A program made the position numbers and the translations under genes. Positions 54,101 through 63,937 of a stretch of 64,000 nt of DNA are shown one piece after another. This DNA is from Marthasterias glacialis (lineage: Eukaryota; Echinodermata; Asteroidea; Forcipulatida; Asteriidae): contig OU452222.1 in the NCBI GenBank assembly GCA_911728455.2, forward strand, positions 16,702,686 through 16,766,685. Direction: 5' to 3'. Positions within the stretch are counted from its first letter, which is position 1. Every line of letters starts with the position of its first letter. The notes below the pieces were generated by a model that searched no databases, had not been told where the DNA came from, and saw only the letters and a program-made list of their open reading frames with translations.

Positions 54101-57100
54101 ATCACCTGTAAACAAACAGGTACTTTTCATAAGGTATTTTGGGGTTCACACTTGACTTTAAAAAGTTAATAAGGATGTTCGGTCAGTTATGTACGGATTC
54201 CCTAAAGGGACATGTGAGCAAAACAAATTCACGCATCAAGAAATAATTTTAGTTCTTCATTTTGTGCGCCCGAAATAAGCTTTTTCGTGCGCTGAAAATC
54301 AGTTCATACACTCGAAATATGATATCATTTCGTGCGCTCGGAATAAAGTATTTCGAGCACTCAAATTCATGTCGTACGCTCAAAATGAATCATTTCGTTC
54401 TCTCGAAATCATTTCGAGCTCTCGAAATAATTTATTTTGTGCATGCGCTCGAAATAAATCATTTGGTGCGCGCGAAATAAATTCGAGCGCCTGAAATGAT
54501 AACTATTTCGAGCTCTCAAAATACTTGATTTCGGATGCAATCGAAATCATTTCGAGCCCACAAAATGATTTTTAGCGCTCTAAATGATTTCGAGCGCACG
54601 AAATATCACATTCCGAATGACTTACTTCGACGAGTGACGATTTTGTGAGAACAAAATAAAGAATTAAAATTATTTCTTGGTAGACGTGAATTAGTTTTCA
54701 TCATTATGTCCCTTTAGGGGCTCCGTACTGGGTATCATGACTTAATCCCAAATGTTGGGAAAATACAAACCTGTGAGTTAAATATGTAAACAGTTGTTTA
54801 CAAATCCAGACTAAAATGAAAGATAATATAGTTCAAATTAACGTAAGCACTAGTGATTGACAAACGGTTTCTTCTCCAATACTCATCTTTAATTTGACCT
54901 CTGACCCGTTCTTACCTTCTTGAGTAACGGTGACATTGAATGAACAGACACCAACATTGCCAGCTGCATCTGTTGCTTTGTACGTGACCATGGAAGTCAG
55001 AGCAAACTCCTGGCCTGGGACTTGAGATGGATTACTCACATAAGGAGGTAACCCCGAATTGTCTGAGGCGGTTGGGATAGCCCACTGAATCGACCGACTC
55101 ACGTTTGCCGGACAGTTGTTGAATACTGGAGGAGTTCTATCAACTGCAAACAAACAAGTATTTTTTTTCAGATTCATTTGAATTTCATTGGACTCTGAAC
55201 AATTCTGAAAGATATTCTTCAGTATTGGCCCCTATATTTTGTCTTCCATGACGAGAGACTGCTTAGGTTCAAATCTGTATATTATTTCACTTGTTACCAT
55301 CTTAATGGGTATGCTACTCTGATGAGCTAACTGTCAGAGGCTCTCGGGGCAAACCGCTAACAAGTGTTATCGTTAACTATAGACCAGGGGTCGATTTCAC
55401 AAAGAGCTAAGATTGATCTCAAGACGAGTTGCCGATATCACCATAGCGATTTGTGTTTGCAATTAAGGTTGATACACAGTTAACATGAATCATAACTCGT
55501 TGTGAAATTAACCCCCAGCATGCCAGCATTTTGTCGGTTTGCCCCGAGAGCCTCTGACAGTTAGCTCATCAGAGTAGCATACCCATTAAGATGGTAACAA
55601 GTGAAATAATATACCGATTTGAACCTAAGCAGTCTCTCGTCATAGGCCAGCATGCACCTCATTCCATGGCTAACGCGCACACGGACTGCTATCTACACAT
55701 GCATTTAGATCTGCGCAAAGGTTATAAAAAGGAAATCGATATTAAATCAAAATAAGTATGAGTAATGCTGTTGCAGCTCTATACACTGTGCATATGTTTT
55801 TTGTGCGTACTAATCAAACCATTTTTAAAGCTCCGAAAGTAAAATAAAACCTAAAATTTAGTGTTTGTCACCTGACAAACACTTACTAGATGTTCGGGAC
55901 TCAAAAAAAAAAAAGGAACTATAGTAAGATGAATGTGAAAATCGTACCAATAATTATGGATCTTTTATAACTATACTTTTTTGGTGATGCAACGTGACAA
56001 GTGATGACGTCATTGTGACGTCACTACATATTTGATGAATCGATGACTTTGCAAGCCTAGTGCAACATGTTTGATTGTAGGTTGTTTCGTTCTCAAGCTA
56101 TTTACTAAGTGGTCACGCATTTTTAAAAGGTAAGAAATCATCATATGACGTCATCATGACGTCACTCCACTTTTTTGCAATACAGTCCATTGTCTAACAA
56201 CATACCAAGTTTCAAGTCATCCAAACATGTAGTTCGATAGACGCAGGACTTCAAAAAGTGCACCTTTAATGTAATACCACGTGACATATGATGACGTTAT
56301 CAATCTACCACTTCACACGTATGTTGTCTGCATGAAAGTCATTATTTATACCAACTTTGAAATGATTACCATAAACTTCACCACAGACATTAAGTGAAAG
56401 TGTATTTTGAACTGTATTTAACCTGCCGTTAGAGGGCGCTCTTGAATTGTATGACGTCAACAGTCCTATTTTTTAAAAGCAGGCCCTTGATGGACTATAA
56501 CATTGTTAAAAACAACTTCAAAAAAGTGGTTACTTTTAAATTACAAGGCTTTTCCGTTTTTGACCGGAAGTAGAGGTCACTTGAGGTCACTCACGCAACA
56601 AAAAATTAAGACCTATAGCACCAAAATATAATCCCGCGAAAAGACACCAAAATTCTCCTGTGCTTGATTTGATACTGATTTTCAAAGCTTTACAAATTTA
56701 ATGCTTAAAAATCCTGAAATTCGAAACCTACTGACGTCATCATGGCGTCACAACTTTCTCAGCATCTACAATTTATATTCTAACTACATGTCAAGTTTCA
56801 ACAAATGAATTACCCTATGTGCTACAATCATTCTACGTGTAAGACTGATCTTTACACACAACACAATACAAAGCGTGGCATCCTGCTAGTATATCCAACG
56901 AGTGTTGAAATTTGATTGTACAGATCGCATTGTATCCACGGCTATTTGGTGGCATCAGCAGCATTATTATCTTAAAACACATAAAAACACAATCAAGCAT
57001 TGTTCAAGGGATGATATTCTTTTTGGGGAAAAGTAACCTCCTTTACCTCATCATGCTTTCAATAAATACAGCTTGTACAACCAACTTGTGAAAATTTTAC

Positions 57101-60100
57101 CAATAAGCTTTAGCCAAAAGAAACATTTCTTTTCTGTTTTTCATCAGGGATTCTGAACTGGACTAGTATGAGGTGATCCTTCTCAGAATCAGAATACAAA
57201 TCCATTCAATATGTTTTCGTACAAATTTTAAAATTGTATTGGTTGTATTTGCTCAATGTGAATTGCAAATAGGACATAAATTATTTTTCTTCAACTGAAT
57301 TATTTTATAGTCCTTATAAGGTGTACAATAAAAGCATCAATACTTAGTAATTTCCAAAACCTTTAAGCAGCGCTATGAAATTGGGACCTGTGAAAATAGG
57401 GCTGCTTTTTAAGCACAACAATTAGCAAAGCACAACAGAACTATGCTTACCAGCATAAGGTTACCAGCCAAAATAGCATTTCACATGTACCACCTGTGAC
57501 TGGTATCCTGCTCATTTTTTGCTTAGCAGAACATTTTTAAGCAATATTTTCTGCCTTAAGCAGGTTTATGAAATAGGGCTTTGGTCCCTACCTACAAGTT
57601 CACACCTAGGTCCTGTGAATCCAATTAAACACACACACTGGTACGCATCACCCGTAAAGCAAAGACCACCATTATAGCACGGACTGGACGCACATGGATT
57701 TGGTACTGCAAAATCATAAAAGGATATGCTTATTAATTTAAATGAAGTATGATAAGTGATGTTGCAATTCCTACATTCTGTATTTTTTATGCTAATAAAA
57801 CCAATTTTAGAGGGTATGCACAATATTGGCAAGATTGGAAATAATAAATGTTCACAGAGTTGCACGTAACTAATACTCTAGTCACAGTGGGAAAACTTCA
57901 GTTTAACTATAGTTTGCTTGAAATGTTATGTTTTTGAGAAATGAGTAAAACAATCAGTTTTGATCTCAATGTGTGAAATCATTGAAAACATGTCAGATTT
58001 TTTGACACTATTTCCCCTTGACTTGAATTGATTTGTCACAGTGGGAGGTGACCCAAAAAATTGTCTGAGGCGGTTGGTAGTCGAGGATAGTCCAGTGAAG
58101 AGAAGTAACGGTTTGTCCGAATGGAATTGTCGGACTGATGTCCGTTGGGCAGTTGTTAAATACTGGAGGTATTTCATCACCTGTAAACAAACAAGTACTT
58201 TTCATAAGGTATTTGGGGGTTCACACTCGGAATCATTTCGAGCTCTGGAAATCATTTCAAGCGATGAAAACAATAGAGAGGTTGCGTGACCCCGGGGAAA
58301 GTTCGTTTCGCAGCCATGTTGGGTACCGCCATGTACAAACTCAATGGCTGGCGTGTCGTCTGCTGAATGATTTCCAGCGTCTGTTTGTGCACGCAGCATT
58401 AGAAAAAGGTCTCTGGTGACGTCACGTGCAACCTCTCTCTCTAGCTAAAGGACCGGTCTGTGGGACGCCCGCTATCGTCTCAAAAGTCTCCCATTCATGT
58501 AAACCCAATTTGGCAAAAAGACCTAGCGGTATCTTCACACCGATCTCCTGCGAATCCGCGATAAATGACGCATATTCCACCAATCAGGCATGGATTGCTT
58601 TGTAAAAATGCATTTGACTCTGCACGGTGTTATTCTTTCATCTGTCCTCAGCCTGACGGATATATTGCAAAGTTTGAGTGTCAGGGTGTTAAAGGGGTGT
58701 TGTTTTAAACACAAAATCTGTACCCAACGCTGTTAATACTTCCCTTTACGATTAATTTGTCAAATCAAGTGTACAGAATTCTTGTGGAGACCAATCAGTC
58801 CCTTATAAATTTTTTTTATACGGTTGATTATACAAGATCCTCACTAAGGCTCTGGCAGACAGAATTAGGCCTACGGTGTGAGTCCTATAGAGAGGCCTAC
58901 GGTGTGTGTCCTATAGAGAGGCCTACGGTGTGTGTCCTATAGAGAGGCCTACGGTGTGTGTCCTATAGAGAGGCTGCTGAAATATTTATCCAAGATAATG
59001 TTATGATTCTCAGAGATACATCAATTGGACTGACAAGTGTCTTTTTCGAGGACACCGTGCTACAGTGGGGGTAACAAAGGGGGAGGACGGGGGAGGGGGG
59101 GGGCACGTGCCCCCATCCAATTGATGTCCATGTCCTCCAGTGTGCCCCCCATTTGAAATCTTGACTTTTTAGATTAAACAACTACCAGAATAAAATGTTA
59201 CATTTTGTAAGCTTTTATGTTCTAATTCTAATGTTTTTTTTGTAACTTATTTTTCTATTTACACGCAAACAGTGTACTTGTTTTTACCTCCACGTGAGAT
59301 TATCTTATCAAAAGTATTAAACGGCATAACAACAGCGCTGAAAAGCGGCAGTTGTTTGGTCAAAGTGAACGTTTTTAATTGGCCAGAAGTGCCCCCCCCC
59401 CCATGAAAAAAAAAATGATGCATCCCCTTGTGCCCCCTAATATTTTACCCTAGTTCCGCCCCCTTTAATGAGAATCCTTTAAACAATGGTACAGGCTGAA
59501 GCTTGAAACAATTCTACAATAAGTCGTCTTCACTAACATGTTAGGACGTATTTGTCGAAACTGTTTTGCAGGTTGTTTTGTGGTGGTGCATAAAAGGAGG
59601 GTAAATAATACTCTTAAAAATTAAGTTCTTTTCCTTAAGATGCATAACAATCTTTTCAAGGTGAAAAAAAGCTTACAAGACAGTAACAATAAAATATGAA
59701 AGAAAACCACGCAATAAAAATAGCGTGATAGCGAAACGAGTTTTTTTTGTTGGTCGGGCCTCAAGCACGAAACATCATTTGCTTTTGTTCGGTCTTTGTT
59801 TTCTTTTTCTTCTCCTCCTTCTTCTCCCCGAACCATTTTCATACTTCTTGACCTACTTCTTTGACCACTTATTACATATCTTGAGAACAAAACAAGCTAC
59901 AATCAAAATTCCTTTTTGCACACAGCTTGGAAGGTCATAAATGTATGAAATATTGACCGACGTCACCATGACGTCATGATTTGTCCCCTTATATAACCAC
60001 AAAGGTGGAATTTTACAAGATCTATCAAGTCACGATGAAGTGTTACATAATGTCCCCAATTAAAGGTACCTAGAAGTTGTTAAAAAACTGGGGTTTGAAC

Positions 60101-60640
60101 ATTTCTAAAATTCTTATCTCAAGAAATATCACAAAATCATAGTTTTTTCTTTAAAGTGTTGCCTGCTAAAACTTTCCCGACACAACACAAATTAGACCTA
60201 GACCCGTGCTTCAGATCAAAATCAAACGGTAATATCCAAGAAAATTCATGCGTACTTCATACTTAAAGAGACACGTTCACTGTACAAAGTAGACCTACTA
60301 ACATTATGTACATTGCACGGGCGACCACGCATAGTCCGCGTTCGTGCAGATTCGTGCAGCGAAACTTCGTAAATGACAACACCGGCCGCCGCGAGTTCAA
60401 GTTGATGAACGATCGCGGGAACATTAAAATCTAGAAATATCAAAACTTGTCAAACTATTTTTCTGTTTCGGCGAAATTTACCGTCATGCCCGAACACCTA
60501 GTTTCTGTAGACGACAAAAACTTAAGTCTAGTTTTTTTTTGTATAAAAAAAAATATCAATATTATTGCTACCTTACCTGCAATCAGGCCTACGAAGTTCC
60601 GAAATAAAATAACTGTGGTGAGCAGAGGAAACTTCACCAT
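50842..60640 (-). CDS. HYR/EGF type I membrane protein (seven exons, complete)
   Basis: Predicted surface protein of 396 residues. Exons: 60640-60577, 57705-57592, 55143-54916, 53622-53506, 52000-51743, 51525-51405, 51130-50842; all GT-AG, 1,191 bp in frame. Order: signal peptide (1-21), EGF (about 23-59), HYR (61-135), EGF (137-174), HYR (176-260), transmembrane helix (about 275-300), cytoplasmic tail (301-396). Each EGF has six cysteines. All module exons are class 1-1, so modules can be added or lost without changing frame. The tail has [14 protein letters not shown] and [10 protein letters not shown] with YxxI and YxxM, suggesting SH3 and SH2 partners. HYR domains are known from hyalin and adhesion proteins; ligand and role are unknown. 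No named orthologue recognised. Confidence 0.85.
51405..51525 (-). CDS. HYR/EGF gene exon 6: juxtamembrane and transmembrane helix
   Basis: [13 protein letters not shown] then a 26-residue hydrophobic run, [20 protein letters not shown] to VMYL, and the Arg-rich stop-transfer at the exon junction (RARRR). Acceptor TCTCAG/GC, donor TTAAG/GTAAAG (phase 2). Not in any long open frame. Confidence 0.92.
51743..52000 (-). CDS. HYR/EGF gene exon 5: second HYR module, full length
   Basis: [38 protein letters not shown], then [23 protein letters not shown]: a complete HYR domain of about 85 residues. Acceptor TTTACAG/GT, donor GAAG/GTAAGA. Confidence 0.95.
52216..52248. repeat. (CAAA)n microsatellite
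   Basis: Eight AAAC units in HYR/EGF intron 4. The rest of that intron (52001-53505) shows no exon. Confidence 0.9.
53506..53622 (-). CDS. HYR/EGF gene exon 4: second EGF module
   Basis: [20 protein letters not shown] then [18 protein letters not shown]. One codon longer than exon 2. Acceptor ATTTGCAG/TG, donor GTAG/GTAGGG. Belongs to the duplicated block 53217-54150. Confidence 0.93.
53940..54105 (-). pseudogene. Decayed HYR exon, copy 1
   Basis: Intact acceptor TTTACAG/GT and [21 protein letters not shown], then after LHWTI the HYR pattern continues only in another frame and the second half (YxATDxAGN...) and the donor are absent. In the gene's frame it ends at a stop. Probably skipped in splicing; if used, it would end the protein early. 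Confidence 0.8.
54191..54728. mobile_element. 538-bp MITE filled with TTTCGAGCGCTCGAAA palindromes
   Basis: Ends GTACGGATTCCCTAAAGGGA and TCCCTTTAGGGGCTCCGTAC are inverted repeats, and the next 45 bp (ATTCACGC...AAGAAATAATTTTA versus AAAATTATTTCTT...ACGTGAAT) also mirror. The interior, about 54262-54610, is a run of degenerate palindromic units around CATTTCGAGCGCTCGAAAT. Non-coding. HYR/EGF intron 3. Confidence 0.8.
54916..55143 (-). CDS. HYR/EGF gene exon 3: first HYR module, shortened
   Basis: [20 protein letters not shown] to [20 protein letters not shown] then TQEG. Compared with exon 5 it lacks ten codons in the segment after NCP (the [11 protein letters not shown] part), so the B-C strand region of the fold is trimmed. 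Acceptor TTTGCAG/TT, donor GAAG/GTAAGA. Confidence 0.93.
55248..55643. repeat. Inverted duplication, 109-bp arms with one mismatch
   Basis: Arm 55248-55356 (ATGACGAGAGACTGCTTAGG to TCTCGGGGCAAACCG) is the reverse complement of 55535-55643 at 108 of 109 positions. The 178-bp spacer contains a small MITE. HYR/EGF intron 2. Confidence 0.95.
55387..55515. mobile_element. Small MITE, ends GGGGTCGATTTCACAAAGAG
   Basis: GGGGTCGATTTCACAAAGAG is mirrored by CTCGTTGTGAAATTAACCCC. About 129 bp, inside the spacer of the 55248-55643 inverted duplication. Confidence 0.75.
55975..56770. repeat. TGACGTCA-rich non-coding segment
   Basis: Paired motifs TGACGTCATTGTGACGTCAC (56005-56028), TGACGTCATCATGACGTCAC (about 56147-56167) and TGACGTCATCATGGCGTCAC (about 56732-56752), with further CGTGACATATGATGACGTTA near 56280. 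Element boundaries are not clear. HYR/EGF intron 2. Confidence 0.6.
56771..57348. other. Remainder of HYR/EGF intron 2
   Basis: AT-rich, no exon or repeat recognised. Confidence 0.5.
57592..57705 (-). CDS. HYR/EGF gene exon 2: first EGF module
   Basis: [20 protein letters not shown] then [18 protein letters not shown]-x4-C, NGGxC, CxC and GFTGxxC as in EGF domains. Acceptor TTTTGCAG/TA, donor GTAG/GTAGGG. Part of the duplicated block 57349-58225. Confidence 0.93.
58013..58180 (-). pseudogene. Decayed HYR exon, copy 2
   Basis: Same sequence as the dead exon at 53940-54105, with the same frame change and the same missing second half, so the damage predates the duplication. Lies in intron 1 between the signal-peptide exon and the first EGF exon. 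Confidence 0.8.
58271..58440 (+). mobile_element. TAGAGAGGTT MITE, copy 3
   Basis: Starts AATAGAGAGGTTGCGTGACC and ends GTCACGTGCAACCTCTCT. Same body as the copies at 16046 and 16566 (AGCCATGTTGG, TGTTTGTGCACGCAGCATTA). HYR/EGF intron 1. Confidence 0.8.
58866..58973. repeat. 26-bp minisatellite, four units
   Basis: Units GGCCTACGGTGTGTGTCCTA-TAGAGA at 58868, 58894, 58920 and 58946, almost identical. HYR/EGF intron 1. Confidence 0.95.
59075..59460. repeat. G/C-rich repeat blocks (GCCCCC type)
   Basis: 59078-59165 has G- and C-runs around GGGCACGTGCCCCC; 59388-59455 has AAGTGCCCCCCCCCCC and CTTGTGCCCCCTAATATTTT. Related to 44985-45145. The rest of intron 1 up to 60576 shows nothing else. Confidence 0.5.
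60577..60640 (-). CDS. HYR/EGF gene exon 1: signal peptide
   Basis: [21 protein letters not shown], then donor GCAG/GTAAGG. A basic start, hydrophobic core and small residues near the end fit a signal peptide. Its phase 1 end fits the EGF exon. The frame stays open upstream to 60766, but the longer start would bury the signal peptide behind 42 residues, so the ATG at 60640 (followed by G) is preferred. Confidence 0.7.
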
Positions 60641-60957
60641 GATTATTGTCAGTAAAAGGTCTTCGGAGAAAGCCCCCAAAACGTCGAAAAAACGTGGCGA
60701 GTTTCGAGCTTGTGCCGAAGGTCTGCCGACACGCCCCGCGTTGTTATACGGATTGAAACAACCCAAGCTCTGGCCGGCACACCTAATGGACTGGTGTTGC
60801 GTACGCGCTCAACACAAGCCGCGTTTTAATGCGACACTCAGCAGATATCGTGAGCCTCATGTGCATAAGGTCTATTGTAACATGCATCTCCGTAACCCCG
60901 ATATAGCTTTACGTTTACCAAAATGACAGTACGTTTTGCCGCCTAATAATACGTACA
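60641..60957 (-). promoter_or_regulatory. Likely 5' UTR/promoter region of the HYR/EGF gene
   Basis: More GC- and CpG-rich than its surroundings (CGTCGAAAAAACGTGGCG, GTTGCGTACGCGCTC). Placed only by its position upstream of the signal-peptide exon; no TATA box or initiator was identified. Open frames cross it on both strands but match nothing. Confidence 0.35.
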
Positions 60958-60959
60958 AA

Positions 60960-61092
60960 TACACTCTAAAAACTAACTTAGTCAAAACAGCGTTAATAAG
61001 TCATTTTAGACCCATTTCGACCAAACTTAGTCAAAAATGGTCTAAAAATAACTAATTAGGGCTGTGTTGACTAACTTTAGTTTTAGAGTGTA
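60960..61092. mobile_element. 133-bp MITE, ends TACACTCTAAAAACTAA
   Basis: TACACTCTAAAAACTAACTT is mirrored by AACTTTAGTTTTAGAGTGTA; TTTTAGACC...GGTCTAAAA adds an inner stem. Non-coding. Confidence 0.85.
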
Positions 61093-63903
61093 CCATGTCC
61101 TTGGACTGCTGTCAGGACAGGCCTGTAATTAACTCGATGCATGACAGATCGCACGGGCTGGTAATGACAGTATTGACAGCGTAACAAACAACAACGTTTA
61201 AAAGCTTTCATTAGAGGGGAGATGATCAGAAACCAAGTTAATATGACATCTAACGAGCAGCAAGCAACTTTATGAAAACTGTCAGAATGCGAACAGAAAA
61301 TGGAAGTTGATGGTATCAAAGCGATAAACGACGTTACTTGTGACAATACATTATGTAATTGGTATAAAGGCGATATACGATGTTACATTATGACAAAACA
61401 TGTAAAACAAAAACAACAGCAGAGTCTAAATATTTTGCAAGCACGAATTAAGCACAATGAGTAAAATTATAAAGTCTCTCATTTTAGGATGGCAGTATAG
61501 TTTCTTTTTTTTTTTTAGATGAAAGGGACACGTCTATAAAACAAAGTATTATCAGCTGTTACTGATATAAGTTGATTCAATGTAAAAGTTGGGATTGAAG
61601 GTAGAAGATCATGCGTACTTAACTCTGTGGCCATATCCATTGCTAGTGCGTATTAAACAAGAAGAATGAACAAACACACAAACATAAAAAAAATGCATTT
61701 ATATATACCTGGTAAATCTAAATCCACCTAGCATCCTGAAAAAAAACTTCCACTATGTCAAAATCATACCACATTCAATTTCCGGCACCGATTTTGGCAC
61801 CTTGCAAACTATACAACTCTTACACTTGTTGTATGGCTAGGTGATTAAATATTCATTTTTAGCAAGTTAATTTTTTATATGGAGATATCGCTGAAAAGGA
61901 TATCGCTGAAAAAGACTAAGTCCAAACAGAGGGAGAAAAAAGGAGGTGTCGACGGTTTACAACATGTAGAATTGGATGAGTGTGTGTGGGTGGGTAGACA
62001 GGCACACCCACCGTTATGGGAACACCGTGCAAAACTACAACTTATATGCTTGTGTATGGCTATAGGTGATTAAAATATTCATTTTTAGCCGTCACAAAAG
62101 CAATTTTGTATCCAGCAATAATGGAGTGTACACACTCCATAGTTGCGCAAACAATACTAATGGCTCCACAACAGGGTATACCGTCAAGATGACCAAACCA
62201 CCCGTCATCTACATAGACTGAGTCGGCTCCTTTGTGTTCTATTAAACTTAATGTGTGATGGCGTATAATAGACCTTTCCCATGAAATATGTAAATTGGAC
62301 AACGCGCGTGCGCACTTACATTTTGGTTGGCAAAATTTTGGGAACAGTGCGCCCTTTTGCACGGGACTGATGGGCGCGTGACGCGTACGCGCTTTGTGCG
62401 TCTGCTTTGTGCACATTTCAATGGCGTTTGCCAACCAACAGGGTCTGTACGCATGTGTGAATGTAGTTAGCATATTTCATGGTAAAGGTCCATTATTGTA
62501 ATTCATTTGACTGTTTCGATATATGTTGTCGTTGAATAAAGAAACAGTTGGCACAGCACATCTAGAGTGATCATGTGGATTGCTCTGAATTCAAGTAATG
62601 ACACAACATTATATATACTACATAGACTGAACAAAATAATTGCATACTTTTTAATCTTCAGCAGAAAAGGTATAAAGCACTTCTCATCTGTGTAAGGGAA
62701 ACTTAATTCGTGATATGAAAGCACAACCAGTACCAACTGTCACGAGAATACCGCCGTCTGTACTGCCATGTAATTGGACAATTTCTAAACTGTAAGCGAT
62801 AATTAAAGACAATTTCCTCAGTTTGGCCCGTGCACATTTCTTCAATCATTGATAAAGCAGTAAATTTTCTTCACAACTCGATTTTCCAAGCTGTCTGCTC
62901 AAGAACCTACTAAAATGACAGCAGAAGTGGACCAATGGGATTGAGGTACACCAAGTTCCTTTTAGGATAACTAAAGATTCTAAGTTGCAAATTTATACAT
63001 TTTCTCATCATCCCGACAAACACCTTTCTTTACAAAATTGAAAAGGATTTTGACATTTCTTTTTTTTGTAATGAAGAGCTTGATGAGCTGCTTCACCACT
63101 TTTGGGGCTGTTGAAAGATTAAGCTTTTCTGGAAGGGTTTCATATAATTTGGCTTAATTCTGTATCTCATCATCTAGTGTCTTTAAGCTGTGGAGATATT
63201 TGCTTTTGTTTACCAGAAAAAGGTCTTATCTTCCCTATTATTGTTCTGGCGGAAAATTTTATTCTAAATAATAATTGTCAAGATTTACCTCTGTTGTCGA
63301 TATTTGCCTTAAAAGAGCCTGTTGTTTATCTATTGCAAAACAAAAAAAAAGGCCATAGCTACAAGAAACGGGTCAGTTGATGATCTACAAAAAAGGTGGG
63401 TAAATCTTTCCTAATAAGACCGTTTTCCCCACCAGTATTTTTTTTGTAATGTCAAGCTATTTAGATGGTATTGTCTAATTCATTAATGTTTGTGTTGTAT
63501 TTTCTTTTTGTCTTCTGTCTTGAGTTTTCTTGAAAATTTCGCTCGGCAACCTACTGTTTTTGTTTTATTTTGCTTGATACCCTTTTTTGTTTTTCTATGT
63601 AGGCCTATGCATTTTATTGCCTACTGAAAAAAAATAATAAAATGAATAAATAAATAATAAATACAAAAGTAAGCAGTACTCAAAGTGCGCCCTCTGCCGC
63701 TGAATAAATATTGCTCAGGGTTAAAGACGGTGACTATTTTGTGGATATGCCGATTTTGGCGGGTGCCCTAGTACTTTTTGTGAGAGTACTCTGTAACAGA
63801 CGGGAACAATGAGAACCATTTTTTTTTTTTAAATATCTTCAATTTACTCAAAAACAGGAAAAAAGAAAAGACAAATATTGCAGGTACAGGACAAGTTGCT
63901 AAG

Positions 63904-63937
<34 letters not shown>

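Larger units (their letters stand above)
53217..54150 (-). repeat. Duplicated block, copy 1 (EGF exon plus dead HYR exon)
   Basis: From TAATTCCCAAAACCTTTAAG to TTTTCATAAGGTATTTTGGG it matches 57349-58225 almost throughout, exons and introns alike, at an offset of about 4.1 kb. Confidence 0.88.
57349..58225 (-). repeat. Duplicated block, copy 2 (EGF exon plus dead HYR exon)
   Basis: Counterpart of 53217-54150. Its right end runs into CATTTCGAGCTCTGGAAATC, a scrap of the palindrome unit that fills the 54191-54728 MITE. Confidence 0.88.

Noticed and set aside
60447-60926. Plus-strand frame of 159 codons
   Set aside because: No recognisable domain and it overlaps the signal-peptide exon on the other strand; GC-rich promoter DNA opens frames by chance.
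62060-62473. Minus-strand frame of 137 codons
   Set aside because: Mostly a MITE (62265-62496) plus flanking repeat; no domain.
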